A DNA stretch of 64,000 bases, from assembly GCF_036373705.1 (NCBI RefSeq), contig NC_089856.1, forward strand, positions 681,501-745,500, in the 5' to 3' direction. The position numbers and the translations under genes were made by a program. The stretch comes from Amia ocellicauda. Taxonomy: Eukaryota > Chordata > Actinopteri > Amiiformes > Amiidae. The notes under the pieces are model-generated. The model saw nothing but the letters and a program-made list of their open reading frames with translations. It was not told the origin of the DNA and did not search any database. Positions 21,349 through 32,543 of this stretch are shown piece after piece; within the stretch, counting starts at the first letter, position 1, and each line of letters starts with the position of its first letter.

Positions 21349-24062
21349 CAAGAGAGACAGAGAGAGAGATTATTTCAATTATGTTTAATCTATGTATTTA
21401 TTTTTTATTCTATTTTTCATTTTACTTTATTTCCTATAAATCTATATTTCCCTGTTTATATGTATCAGTTATATCACATGCTTTGGCAATACTTGTATAC
21501 AAATGTCATGCCAATAAAGCTTACATTGAATTGAATTGAGAGAGAGGAAGAGAGAGAGGAGAGGGAGGGAGAGGGGGAAAGTCAAACACACATGTACATC
21601 TAATTAGTCAGTGTGTTATTGTGTTCTTCAGTCAGTGTGTCCATGTGTCAGTGTGTACTTCAGTCAGTGTGTCCGTGTATCAGTGTGTACTTCAGTCAGT
21701 GTGTCAATGTGTACTTCAGTCAGTGTGTCCATGGGTCAGTGAGTACTTCAGTCAGTGTGTCCGTGGGTCAGTCAGGTGCTCACCCCCCTCCAGTGTGTAG
21801 CTGGTGACCGAGGCGGGGGGACTATGGCCGCTGCTGTACAGGGCGAACACGGACACAGTGTAGGGGGTGTAGTTCTGGAAGACTCCTGCGGGGGGAGACA
21901 GAGACCCAGACACGGTCACATTCTACAGCAGGGTCCTGGAGGAGCCCTACTCTGCTGGTTTCTGTTCCAACCGAGCTCTCAATTGCTTAATTGGACCCTT
22001 AATTGAAGTAACAATCTGCTTAGATTTGATTTTTGAAATTGTGTAATAAGAGTTGGTTCTTTAATACGTTCCTTATACAATTCTATACTTAACTTAAACC
22101 CCCTACTGTTTAAAATAATGAAAGGGCTCTGATTTAGTAAAGTATTAGTTCAATTTATGGTTCAATTAAGCAATTGAAAGCTTGGTTGGAACATAAATCA
22201 GTAGGGTAGGGGCCTAGATTGGGAACCACTGCAACTACGGTGGCCCTGAAGTGCAAATCACAAAAACATAAAGATAAACACTTTTAGCATTTGTGTTCTT
22301 CTTTCTGCATTTGTGTTTCTCTTTTTGTTTTTTGTGTCTTGCACTTCTGGGCCACACTATCTAAGAGAGTCTCTGATACTATCCTCAGTGCTGAAGAGCC
22401 ATCGGAAACCATTTCATGCAATTTTTTTTCACAGCTTGTTCATCATCTTCAGACCACAATCGAGAGCCAACGACAGACCGACGCGAACAACAGGAAAGAG
22501 GTTACAGCTGTGAAACGAACTCAGTAAGAACATGACAGAAGTTATGAACGCCATTTAGGGGAGATTTTAGTTTTGACAAACAACGAGCAGTTCTGAACAA
22601 ATGTGTAATAAATCTGGGAGCAGTTTCTACTGCAGGTCAGCCGGGGGGAGAATATCCGACCCGGATCGCTGATTAGCTCAATATGAAAACTGTACAGCTG
22701 GTAAAGATGTCTGACTGTGTTCCTGCAGTTACTGATAAATCACAGGCAAGAGGTCGAGGTGTTTTGCACATTGTTTGTACTCCCAAACTGTCTGCACCAG
22801 CTAATCCCCTTCCTCTGATTGGCTGGGGCTACTGTATCTCTATCAACCTACCTGTCAAGATGGCGCTCCTCTGAGTGGCGTTTACCCTGATCCAATCAAA
22901 GCCCCTGGAGCAGTTGAGTCCCGCCTCCTTCCGCTGGACTACGAACTCCTGCACATGCTCTGATGGGTCAGGGGGCGGGACCCAGGAGACCCGGAGGTTC
23001 CCCTTTTCCATGGTGTAGGAGACAGACTGAGGGGCGGGCAGATCTGTGAGGACACACACACACATGAACACGTGTTAATTACACTAACACTGCACTGTTG
23101 ATTGGCTGTGATTGGCTGAGCTTGGCTGTGATTGGCAGCTATTGGCTGTGAGTGGTTGTACTTGGCTGTGAGTGGCTGTGATTGGCTGCGACTCCTTCTC
23201 ACTCTCACCTTTGTTTTCGAAGAGCAGGTGGGTTGGCTGTGTGCGGCCCAGTCGGTTGACGGCCGACACACTGACCTCCCTGACCTCTGTCATGACCCCG
23301 GTGACCCCCGGGCAGCGAGCCAGATACAGGCGGCAGCAGGAGCCGCCCCCACCTCTGTCTGCCGCCTCCCTGCAGCCTTCCCTCGCTTCCTTGGTCCGGT
23401 TCCCCACCCAGGAGCTCCTATCAGCCCCACACTGCCTGACCTCGTACCACAGCGCCGCGCTGTGAGAGAGCGCGGGGGGCAGCTCCTGAGAGATGGGGAG
23501 GGGGAGAGAGAAGGAGGGGAAATGTAGAAGGTAGGGGAGAGGGAGAGATAGAGAAGAGCAGTAATATATAACATCCAGAGCTTCTGTATTATTCGGACCA
23601 GACTGGTACTGATGACATTGATAGTACTGATCATCAGCCCTCACCTTCCAGACCAGGGCAGGGGCCTCACCTCCGCCAGCGTCCGCCCACACATCCAACG
23701 CCCCCACGGGGGCTGAGAGAGAGGGAGAGAGAGAGGGGGAGGGAGGGTCAGGACACAGAACTACAACTCCCAGGGTGGGCCAGCAGCCATGTTACTGTCT
23801 GTCCGGGCAGGACTATGGGACTCTGAGGAACTGACTACACTACCCACGCTGCCCCTGGCTGCCTCACCTGCCTCGGCGCTGCGGGCGCTGTAGGGGCGGC
23901 TCCAGTCGCTGGCTACTGTGGTGACGCCCTCTTCCATGATGGCGCAGCGCACCTGGAACAGGTAAAGGGTGTGCGGCCGGGGGTCCTGCAGGGTGAAGGT
24001 GTCCTCGCCCACCAGTTCACTGTCTGCCTGGAGCACACAACACATACATCACAACATGCACA

Positions 24063-24104
<42 letters not shown>

Positions 24105-27100
24105 CAACATGCACAATACATACACACACACACACATCACAACATGCACAATACTCACACACATACACACACATCACAACATGCACAATACACACACACA
24201 CACACACACACACATCACAACATGCACAATACACACACACATACACACACACACGCACACACTCAGACACACACACACACACACACACACTAACCTCTGT
24301 CCAGTTCTGCTCCATGTATGGCCGGTAGCGCAGATTGCATCTCCGACCCATCGACCCGACAGCGTTGTCCTGAATCATATTCCACAGCACTGTGAGGTCC
24401 GAGCCGTCCAGCTCACTGTGCGAGAACACCGGGGGGGGGGGCTTCTCTGAGAAGGGGAGAGGGAGAACGAGTTGCCAAAGTGTTGAGCAGTCTGACGCCC
24501 CGGCCTCGCTCTCCACAACACAGAGATCACATTCCTGCTCTACAGAGGACCTGGTGCTGCTGTCGCCCACAGAGCAGGGGCTGCAGCAGAACCAGGCCCT
24601 GCTGCAGCAGTACTGTCAGACCTGGGCCCTGGCAGAACACAGCACTCAGTACACACACCTGGGCCTGGACATCAGTGCGTCAGGAGGCTTCGGCCCGGCA
24701 GTGAATGAACTCAAAGAAAAAGCCAGAAGAGCTTTCTATGCCATCATTGTACCATATCAATATATCCGTTAGAATCAGGTGTACAATATTGGACAGTGTG
24801 ATCCAGCCCATTGCGCTGTACAGCAGTGTGTGGGTCCACTCAGCCAGCAAGACCACAATGAATGGGAAACAAACCCAGTAGAAACCCTGCAGTTTGAGTT
24901 CTGTAACATCAGAGAAACACCCCCAACAATGCATCAACATTCAAAAAAGAGCACTGACATTTCTAAATCACCTCAACATCAGCCCACGAGATTCACTACA
25001 ATATAAAGCCCTGAAAACCCAAGAGGCCCAGAGAGGAACGGCGCTTTGGTCACTGAGAGACAGGAGAGATGGACCCAAGGTGTTTAAACAACTAATCTCT
25101 TTATGTCCTCAGTAGCAGAACTGCACTTGTTATTGAGAAGGGGCTCATTAGTGACCAGCAGTGTCGGGGTCCGCGCTGCCCCAGTGTGTGGACAGTGCGA
25201 TGAATAACGACCAAGTCTGAGTCTACACGAGAACCACAACTATAGAAAATGGGATATAGGACAGTGGAGTGAGAGGACAGAGAGGAGAGCGAGGACAGAG
25301 TGGACAGAGGACAGAGAGGAGAGAAAGAGAGAGAAAGACAGAGGACAGAGTGGACATTGGAAAGAGAGGACAGAGGAGGGAAAGAGAGAGAAAGAGAGAA
25401 AGCGGAGGATCCCCCAGGCAGATCCATCAATCAAGCCATAAAAAAGACATTAATTGATACAGACAAGAAAAACTGATTGATGAACGAGTGTGCGACTCAC
25501 TGATGTGTGCGGGGTTGAAGAATACCACGTCAGACCGGGCTGAGCCCAGCTGGTTCCAGGCGCTGACCCACACCTCCAGATTGCTGTGGCTCACATAGGC
25601 GGAGCGGTCAATCAGCACTCGGACTGAGCCAGGCTGCAACGGCATCACCTTGGGACTGCCAACGACACGCTGACACTGACACTCTGACACTGACACACAC
25701 ACCTGTACATATTGACACTCTGACACAGACTGATACTGACACATTGACACACACACCTGTACACACTGACACTCTGACACAGACTGATACTGACACACTG
25801 ACACACACACACACACTGCAGACACCTGCACACACACATTTGTACACACTGGCACACACCTGTACATACACGCACACACACACAGACACGCGTACACAGC
25901 TGTCTGGCAGTACTGACCTTTCTTGCCTAGTGCTCGTCAGGTACAGGCTGAGACTGGCGGGCGGGGTGGCGGGGGGGTCAGGCTCCCAGGAGCAGATGAT
26001 GTTGTCACTGTCATGGGGGATCACACACTCCGGGGAGGGCGGTGGGGATGGGGGGGCTGCAGGGCAGAGGGAGGAAAGAGGGAGAGAGAGAAGAAAGGAG
26101 AGGTGAAGGAGCAGAGGGAGAGAGGGATGAAGGAGGAGAAATTAAACAGGATGGATACATGAGAATGAGTAAGTGTGTGTCAGTGTGTACAGGTGTGTGT
26201 GTCAGTGTGTCAGTCTGTGTCAGAGTGTCAGTGTGCTCTCGATGTTCTCGACTTGGTTTGATCATCAATTGTTGTATTTAGCCCCATTCTCACAGAAACT
26301 GTTGCAGTGTATTCCATGGCATTCTGTCGCTGGAAAGGTCGGTGTGAAAGGGTCGGCGTATTGACACCAGGAATTGTACACCCCGCGACCTGGTCAAGAT
26401 GCCAGCAAATTTACAGCACAGCTCCGTGTGAACAGAGCAGGACAGGAATGCCGGGATGCTCATTCTCGTTTCACTGGATCTCTGACCGCTGAGTCCAGTG
26501 ACCACACTGCAAAAACACACGACCTCACAGCCTGATGACCCGAGCATAGCGCAAATTTGCCAGCATTCAACGTCCGTGTGAATGGGGATGCAACCGCTGG
26601 CTGCTTTAGCTGGTGTTTGAGTGAAAGGGGCTTTAGACAATATAAAGTGATTCAATTATGCTTGTATGTTTTACTTTTAAGAGACTGCCTCCTTGTCAGA
26701 GTGCAAGTTACACATGAATGTAGTAAACAGGCTGCGGGCTTTGAAACACACTACCATGCTGTAAACAAGGGGGTTGTGTCTTATCTGTGTCACACTGTTT
26801 GAAAGCCTACTTTACGCCACAGTGCAGACCGGCGCCAGGTTTGACATCCATCTTGACATCTTTCTGTTTTACTCTTTGCTGCTCTGGGTGGTTGAGGGTG
26901 TTTACAATAACTGAAGCTGCTCTGTTCCTCCTGCGATCAGGAGTTTTTGTAATGAATGCACTCGGCCTAACCACAAGCCCGAGTGACGGCTGCTGGTCCA
27001 CTTCCGTCTCTGAGTGGGGAGAAAGCTCTGCGTACCCGGGGGGTGACTGTGGCGCCACAGAGCACCGTTGCAATCAGGAGACCTGGGCGCTGGCTGGACC

Positions 27101-27717
27101 TCAGGGTGACACAGTGCAGGGTGTGGACCAGAATCAGCTACAGTCGGATCAGAGCCACTTTAGGTCTGAGCAGTGTAAACGAAGTCTGTGTATCTGTGTG
27201 TGTGTGTGTGTGTGTCTCATTGTGCAAGTGTAAAGGTGAGAGGAAGCTCAGTGCATCTTCCCAGAACTGTGACCACATCCTGTACAGAGAGACTCAGAGA
27301 GACTCGTTTTTAACTGTCTTTGTACTTTTATATCTCATTGTATGTGTTCTATTCTCTCTGCTGTAGCTGTTGTCAATGCTTTGGCGGCTCTGGGGTAAAC
27401 TTGTCACACTAATAAAGCTTGTTTTGAATTTGAGAGAGAGATGGGAGAGAGAGGGAGAGCGAGAGGCTAAGGTTTGACTGAAAAAAAAACTATGAAACCC
27501 AGAAACCCCCTTCTCTCTTCCACCCTGACTGTTAAGAATGAAACTGCCCCTCACTATATCTTGTGTTTCCTCTTCCTCCTGTGAACGATACTCTTCTTGA
27601 GGGCACTGCTCTCGCTGTGCAAAACCTCAGTAACCCTGGACAAGGGCTTCTGCTAAGAAATAAATAATAAATAATAATAATACAAATAATCACAATTATT
27701 TAAGTGTGTCTCTTTGT

Positions 27718-27808
<91 letters not shown>

Positions 27809-29125
27809 GATCAGCCATAACATTATGACCACCTGCCTAATATTGTGTAGGTCCCCCCTTAGCTGCCAAAACAGCCCTGACCCATCGAGGCATGGACTCC
27901 ACTAGACCTCTGAAGGTGTGCTGTGGTATCTGGCACCAAGACGTTAGCAGCAGATCCTTTAAGTCGTGTAAGTTGCGAGGTGGGGCCTCCATGGATCGGA
28001 CTTGTTAGTCCAGCACATCCCACAGATGCTCGATTGGATTGAGATCAATCAAGTCAACACCTTGAACTCGTGATCCATCAGACCAGGCCACCTTCTTCCA
28101 TTGCTCCGTGGTCCAGTTCTGATGCTCACGTGCCCATTGTAGGCGCTTTCGGCAGTGGACAGGGGTCAGCATGGGCACCCTGACTGGTCTGCGGCTACGC
28201 AGCCCCATACGCAACAAACTGCGATGCACTGTGTGTTCTGACACCTTTCTATCAGAACCAGCATTCACTTTCTCAGCAATTTGAGCTACAGTAGCTCGTC
28301 TGTTGGATCGGACCACAGCCGGGCCAGCCTTCGCTCCCCACGTGCATCAATGAGCCTTGGCCGCCCATGACCCTTGTCGCCGGTTCACCGCTTTTCCTTC
28401 CTTGGACCACTTTTGATAGGTACTGACCACTGCAGACCGGGAACACCCCACAAGAGCTTCAGTTTTGGAGATGCTCTGACCCAGTCGTCTAGCCATCACA
28501 ATTTGGCCCGTGTCAAAGTCGCTCAGATCCTTACGCTGCACATTATTCCTGCTTCTAACACATCAACTTTGAGGACAAAATGTTCACTTGCTGCCTAATA
28601 TATCCCACCCACTGACATTATCGAGATTATCAGTGTTATTCACTTCACCTGTCAGTGCTCATAATGTTATGGCTGATCGGTGTATATATATACAGCGTAC
28701 AGTGGTGTAGCAAACATTTTCTTTTTGTAATACTATTGCAAATAGATTTTCCTAGTGAAAGAACTAAATGTACAATTCTCATTAATGAGGAGCTGGGGGA
28801 AAGATAAATAAAACTTAATGATGTCACCATGATGTCATACTCACAGCCAGCCTCCATCATGACATCACAGGAGGAATGGGCAGTGGCGCAGGTGACCTCG
28901 CAGCGAATCAGCAACCTGGAAGCCTGGGAGGCGGGGACTGTGAAGTTTGTGATGCCAGGGTGGGTGTGGCTCTGTGGTGGGAGGGTCTGGCCATCCACCG
29001 TTAGCTGCAGTGGTTGGGTGATGCAGCTGGGGGGGAGGGGTCCCTCCTGCAACTGACACGCCCCAGATACATTGTGACCCCGGTGGAAATACTGCCCCCA
29101 CAGGCAGAGCACCTTTACTGCAGGG

Positions 29126-29179
<54 letters not shown>

Positions 29180-29793
29180 TCACTTACCAACTGGACTCCT
29201 CTATTACAGACCAACAGACACAGAGAGACATACACAGAGACACACAGAAAGACACAAATACACACAGAGACACACACAGAGACATAGAGACACACAAAGA
29301 GACACACAGAGTGACACAGAGACACAAAGACACAGAGAGACACACAGAGACACACAGAGACACAGACACAGAGAGACACAGAGACAGAGAGACACACAGA
29401 GACACAGAGACAGAGAGACTCACACAGAGACACAGAGAGACACAGAGACAGAGAGACACACAGAGACACAGAAAGAGACATACAGAGACACACAGAGAGA
29501 CACACACAGAGACATAGAGACAAATAGAAAGACACAAAGACAAACAGAGACACACAGAGAGACACAGTGAGACAGACACACAGAGACACAGGAAGGGAGA
29601 AATGCATTGTCTGTTTGTCTGTGCGTCTGTCTGTCCTCTGCCCTCTGTACACAGCGCAAACAGCCAGAGGGGAGAGCTGCATTGACCTTTAATCTTTGAC
29701 AATGTGACCCTTGACCTCACCCAAGCGGGGCTGCCCAGCCAGCAGCAGCAGCAGCAGCAGCAATGCGGCGTCTCTCCAGATACTCTTCCTCAT
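19486..29793 (-). CDS. il27ra: Interleukin-27 receptor subunit alpha-like class I cytokine receptor
   Basis: 15 coding exons give 2415 bp, 804 residues, all phases consistent: 29721-29793, 28845-29126, 25918-26056, 25501-25655, 24295-24446, 23868-24027, 23645-23712, 23209-23485, 22852-23043, 21784-21885, 21140-21304, 20897-21028, 20331-20406, 19982-20078, 19486-19830. Layout: signal peptide with poly-Leu (1-22); Ig-like domain (about 25-118); cytokine-binding module with CSWE (140-143) and a weak WSxWS variant WSRPYS (309-314); three more fibronectin III domains; one membrane helix (about 635-655); Box1 EKIPDPRNS (669-677); C-terminal DYEKHFMPS with Tyr793. Human IL27RA ends similarly and has a matching Box1, and it is also linked to RLN3. 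It would pair with gp130 and signal through JAK/STAT. It is longer than human (636) because of the Ig-like domain. The acceptor of the Box1 exon (20079-20080) is the least certain junction. A 5'UTR exon must lie upstream of 29808. Confidence 0.82.
20500..20801 (+). mobile_element. 3' end of a non-LTR retrotransposon (LINE), in il27ra intron
   Basis: The end of a decayed reading frame is followed by a 3'UTR finishing CATGCCAATAAAGC...TTTGAATGTGAGAG and then GA-rich DNA. The same type of tail is at 21.37-21.54 and 27.24-27.43 kb. Confidence 0.6.
21307..21560 (+). mobile_element. LINE 3' tail embedded in a (GA)n microsatellite
   Basis: A (GA)n run at 21307-21372 is followed by about 165 bp of AT-rich LINE 3'UTR (ATGCTTTGGCAATACTTG, ATGCCAATAAAGC, TTGAATTGAATTGAGAGAG) and then GA repeats again. 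The retrotransposon end sits inside the microsatellite. Confidence 0.6.
21605..21780. repeat. CAGTCAGTGTGTC-type degenerate tandem repeat
   Basis: Irregular units of the GTCAGTGTGT motif in an il27ra intron, adjoining the donor of exon 21784-21885. The same motif builds the 5.4-kb array at 45.4-50.8 kb. Confidence 0.7.
22239..22356. mobile_element. Small foldback MITE with GTGGCCC...AAGTGCAA termini
   Basis: The ends GGTGGCCCTGAAGTGCAA and (reverse complement of the right end) GTGGCCCAGAAGTGCAAG form an imperfect inverted repeat of about 28 bp. A single terminus of the same family is found near 61205-61230. Confidence 0.5.
23100..23195. repeat. Short GATTGGCTGTG tandem repeat in il27ra intron
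   Basis: About nine imperfect 10-11 bp units related to GATTGGCTGTG. Several contain ATTGG, a reverse CCAAT core. Confidence 0.6.
24066..24294. repeat. (CA)n array interrupted by ATCACAACATGCACAATAC units
   Basis: Five (CA)n blocks alternate with a spacer of about 20 bp, filling the il27ra intron up to the donor of exon 24295-24446. Confidence 0.85.
24541..25112 (+). pseudogene. Decayed LINE reverse-transcriptase C-terminal fragment in il27ra intron
   Basis: Broken plus-strand frames read [32 protein letters not shown] and [11 protein letters not shown], then further segments ending VFKQLISLC. This is the thumb and C-terminal region of a fish non-LTR retrotransposon, with frameshifts. It could be the body of the element whose tails are at 20.8, 21.5 and 27.4 kb. 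Confidence 0.6.
25256..25410. repeat. GAGAGGACAGAG-type purine-rich tandem repeat
   Basis: A degenerate purine-rich repeat downstream of the LINE fragment, in an il27ra intron. Confidence 0.6.
25676..25895. repeat. CTGACACTGACAC / (CA)n degenerate repeat
   Basis: Fills the intron between il27ra exons 25918-26056 and 25501-25655. Open frames here are low-complexity shadows. Confidence 0.75.
26272..26641. mobile_element. Candidate MITE with imperfect TTTAGCCCC terminal repeats
   Basis: The left end TTGTATTTAGCCCCATTC and the reverse complement of the right end TTGTCTAAAGCCCCTTTC agree over about 25 bp. The 370-bp interior shows no transposase. It lies in an il27ra intron. Confidence 0.45.
27240..27470 (+). 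mobile_element. Third LINE 3' tail followed by GA-rich repeat
   Basis: The tail ends AATGCTTTGGCGG...ACACTAATAAAGCTTG...TTGAATTTGAGAGAG and then enters GA repeats. It is homologous to the tails at 20.8 and 21.5 kb. Confidence 0.55.
27722..27806. repeat. (CT)n followed by (TA)n microsatellite
   Basis: About 14 CT units and then about 27 TA units. The (TA)n run abuts the left end of the Tc1-like element and resumes after its right end. Confidence 0.9.
27807..28682 (-). mobile_element. Decayed Tc1/mariner element, internally deleted
   Basis: The terminal inverted repeats CCGATCAGCCATAACATTATGA and its complement frame a minus-strand transposase relic. An HTH region (28541-28347: [17 protein letters not shown]) is followed after a frameshift by [18 protein letters not shown]...[16 protein letters not shown] (28316-28080). 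The catalytic middle is then deleted to [12 protein letters not shown], with the tail ending in AAKGGPTQY. The left end lacks two bases present at the right end. It is flanked by TA repeats and lies in the first large il27ra intron. Not functional. Confidence 0.85.
29127..29177. repeat. (GA)n microsatellite at the 3' splice site of il27ra exon 2
   Basis: On the transcribed strand this is a (TC)n run directly before the acceptor AG at 29127-29128, so it serves as the polypyrimidine tract. Confidence 0.9.
29213..29590. repeat. CAGAGACACACAGAGACA-type degenerate tandem repeat
   Basis: About 380 bp of short CA/GA-rich units in il27ra intron 1. The open frames over it are compositional. Confidence 0.85.
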
Positions 29794-29829
29794 CGCCCCC
29801 AGCAACACCTGCAAGACACACAGCCTTAG

Positions 29830-30597
29830 TCCCAGAGCGTTGACGTACCGGAGGCACAAGGGTGTCACACCAGGTGACACTTCTGAGAACACCAGTGTCC
29901 ACACAAAGCCGGAAATACACAAGAAGCAGGATGCCGTAAGCGTTGTGACATCTGTGACACACAGGGCTTTTTTGTTGTAGCACCGTATTGAATTTCACCA
30001 GCAGTGCAGCTGAGACAGGAAGGTTCACGTGTGCGTTCACCCACGGGTCTGTGGTGCGACACAGCCGCAACAGCCCACGATTCAAACCTGTACACATTTT
30101 ACAAACCTTTACAAACATAATAAACAGCTACTAGGCTGCTGTTCCCCATATGTGCTAATTTTACTATCATTACTTAATACTATCACTACTATCACAACAT
30201 CCTAACCTAAGAATGATTAGAGCACCGAACACATGGCTGTGAATCAGTTCAATGCAATGGGTGTGACATCTCTGAGGGCATTAAAAGATCGACAAGTGCA
30301 CATAAGACGTTTTTTACTGTTACTTGCTTCATTTATGTGTGCATGTTTTCATTCACGTATTTATTGTAGCAGCCATGCTCTGGTCCCATTAAAGCAGGTC
30401 GGCAACCTGCGTGAATCAAATAATTTGAGCTGTCAAATACCTGGACACAAGACTATGGACTCAAATGAGTGCCATAAGTAACACATTCAAAATAAAAGAT
30501 ATTGTAAACAAAAAAATAAAGTTGAGAAAAAATTGATGTCGAGATCAAAAATAAAACAATCGAAATCAATATGTATAGAATTGTAAACAAAAATAAT
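29830..30597. other. il27ra upstream region, nothing recognised
   Basis: It should contain the il27ra 5'UTR exon and promoter, because the acceptor at 29809-29810 requires an upstream exon. I could not identify them. Confidence 0.4.
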
Positions 30598-31220
30598 CCT
30601 GCCAGCATATGGAAGCTTTCTAGTGCCCAAATACAAAAACACAGGATGTTGCGGTTATGCCATAATGAAATACAACGTACACGTTGTTAAACAATACAAA
30701 CTTATTTTTGTGTTTCATACCTGCTGAATTGCTTTACAGCATTGCAGTATTGTAATGCCACAATTCAGTGTAATGCTAATGATTTACATTGCTTGGGCAG
30801 TGAATGAATGAAATCTCAACCCACATGGCATTGCAGCGCATCAGTTTTTTGTTGCACACGACGGTTCGGCGCGAAGAGACACAATTAAATACGATACGGG
30901 GCGGGGCCTGATCCGATTATCATACGGTGCGGGTTGTGGGCGTGGCTGACCCGGAGTTGAACTGATAGGTAAAACAAAAAACTGACGCCCTGCAATGTGA
31001 TGTGTGTATTGCATTTAATTCAGTCACTACTATCGCTGCTTTAAGCAATGCAAAGCATTAGGATTACATTGAATTGTAGCATTAAAATACTATAAAGCAA
31101 TTCAGCAGGGATAAAACACAACACATTCGCAACATCCTGTAAAGGAATACGCCGATCATTTTTCTATTTCAACACATGTTTTGTATTTTGGCAATAGAGA
31201 GCTTCCATACCAGCATGCCT
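30598..31220. mobile_element. Foldback element with inverted-repeat arms of roughly 100-190 bp
   Basis: The left arm (30598-30790) and right arm (31035-31220) are inverted copies. Shared blocks include CCAGCATATGGAAGC, ACAGGATGTTGC, CTGCTGAATTGCTTTA and CAATTCAGTGTAAT. The middle (30791-31034) is unique and carries no coding signal. The sequences matching at the outer edges are about 75% similar. Confidence 0.55.
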
Positions 31221-31572
31221 GTGGCTCTGCGTTATTCTGCTCAACTGTTTCTCTATCCGCGATCTTTACAGCAAAGTGTTGTGCAATATAATAGAAATGA
31301 AAAACAAAAGTGTTTTAACAAGTTTTGCTGTTTGGAAGTTTTGTTTAATGCACAGAAGACCCCCCAAAAGCTAAATGTAAATGTACAACTGAGAATATCA
31401 CAGAGGAAAAAGCATTTTCCGGGATCATTTAACCAACAAAGTTTACATTATGCGTTATTTATTCGTTTCTTTTTTTTGTTCAATTGCATAGGACTGAAAG
31501 CAGCGAACTGGAGATGATCCCTTTAATATGCAGCTCCGTCTACTCGGCGAGTTCGTCGCAATTGAGCCATTA

Positions 31573-31573
31573 C

Positions 31574-31616
<43 letters not shown>
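31573..31616. repeat. (AAT)n microsatellite
   Basis: About 14 AAT units. Flanking DNA from 31221 to 31880 is AT-rich, with no recognised gene. Confidence 0.9.
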
Positions 31617-31619
<3 letters not shown>

Positions 31620-31879
31620 TTACACCGATTCGCAATTTCCGACCATTTTCCCTTATTGAATAAAATACAAATTAAAGTTAACATGCGTAGTAAGGTGTTT
31701 ACTTGAAGGGTAACATGTTTCATGCAAGTAAAATCAATACAAACCGTGTGCTTGTAAAAAATCAATAAAAACATGATTACTGTTAGAGATTTTAAACTTA
31801 TTTTAAACTACAATTACCTGTAAAAAATAATAATCATAATAATAATAGGATTGCATTCTATCTATACACTAGTAGCTAA

Positions 31880-32010
31880 TGTGACGTCATCGATTCTTAC
31901 CCACAATGCACTCTGATTTCGCGGGTACATACGTTGTACACTCTCCGACCCCTATTTCCCAGAATGCAACGCGGAGACGGCGGCAGAGTACACAAATAAA
32001 TTGCAAATGG
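31880..32010. promoter_or_regulatory. Orphan promoter-like cluster (CRE, ZNF143-like, YY1-like motifs)
   Basis: Within 130 bp are TGACGTCA (CRE), TTTCCCAGAATGCAACG (ZNF143/THAP11-like) and CAAATGGCGGATG (YY1-like). This combination is typical of ubiquitous promoters, but I find no coding exon beside it. It could serve an unannotated transcript or be a transposon-derived promoter. Confidence 0.35.
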
Positions 32011-32236
32011 CGGATGAAAAATATGAAAAATAAAAAATACATAAACATTACAAGTTTAATTATTTGATTTATCATTTATGTAATAATCATAAGAAATTAA
32101 CAGTTATGAAAAAAATAATTGTATTATGATTAAAAAAATGTTAATGCAAAAATGAAACTATATTGTAGCGATCTCGAGGCTCGCTAGAGGCCTGGGTAAG
32201 ATCGCTGCATTGTGGCGGGAGAACCCCCGAGTCGGT

Positions 32237-32239
<3 letters not shown>

Positions 32240-32290
<51 letters not shown>
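32240..32290. repeat. (TA)n microsatellite
   Basis: About 25 TA units. Confidence 0.9.
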
Positions 32291-32296
<6 letters not shown>

Positions 32297-32543
32297 ATAA
32301 AGATTACAGAAATGATAATATTCATGAGGCCACAGAGGTGAAATGGTCAAATGTCTGCGACACTTCCCGAGTGCTCTCTGACGCAGGGAATTGACGTCAG
32401 CGTCTGAAATCGCTGGCTCATTTCGTTCCTCACTGCTGAGATAGAGAATAAGTGAAGAAGTGGGCGATTTCAGACACATGGATACACTACTTACTTAATG
32501 TGACAAATCGCCGGCGAGCTTTGTGACGTTAAACCGATTTACA

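Noticed and set aside
28645-29682. 345-codon minus-strand frame read as one protein
   Set aside because: Only 28845-29126 is an il27ra exon. The rest is CACACAGAGA-type repeat, Tc1 terminus and intron read through by chance.
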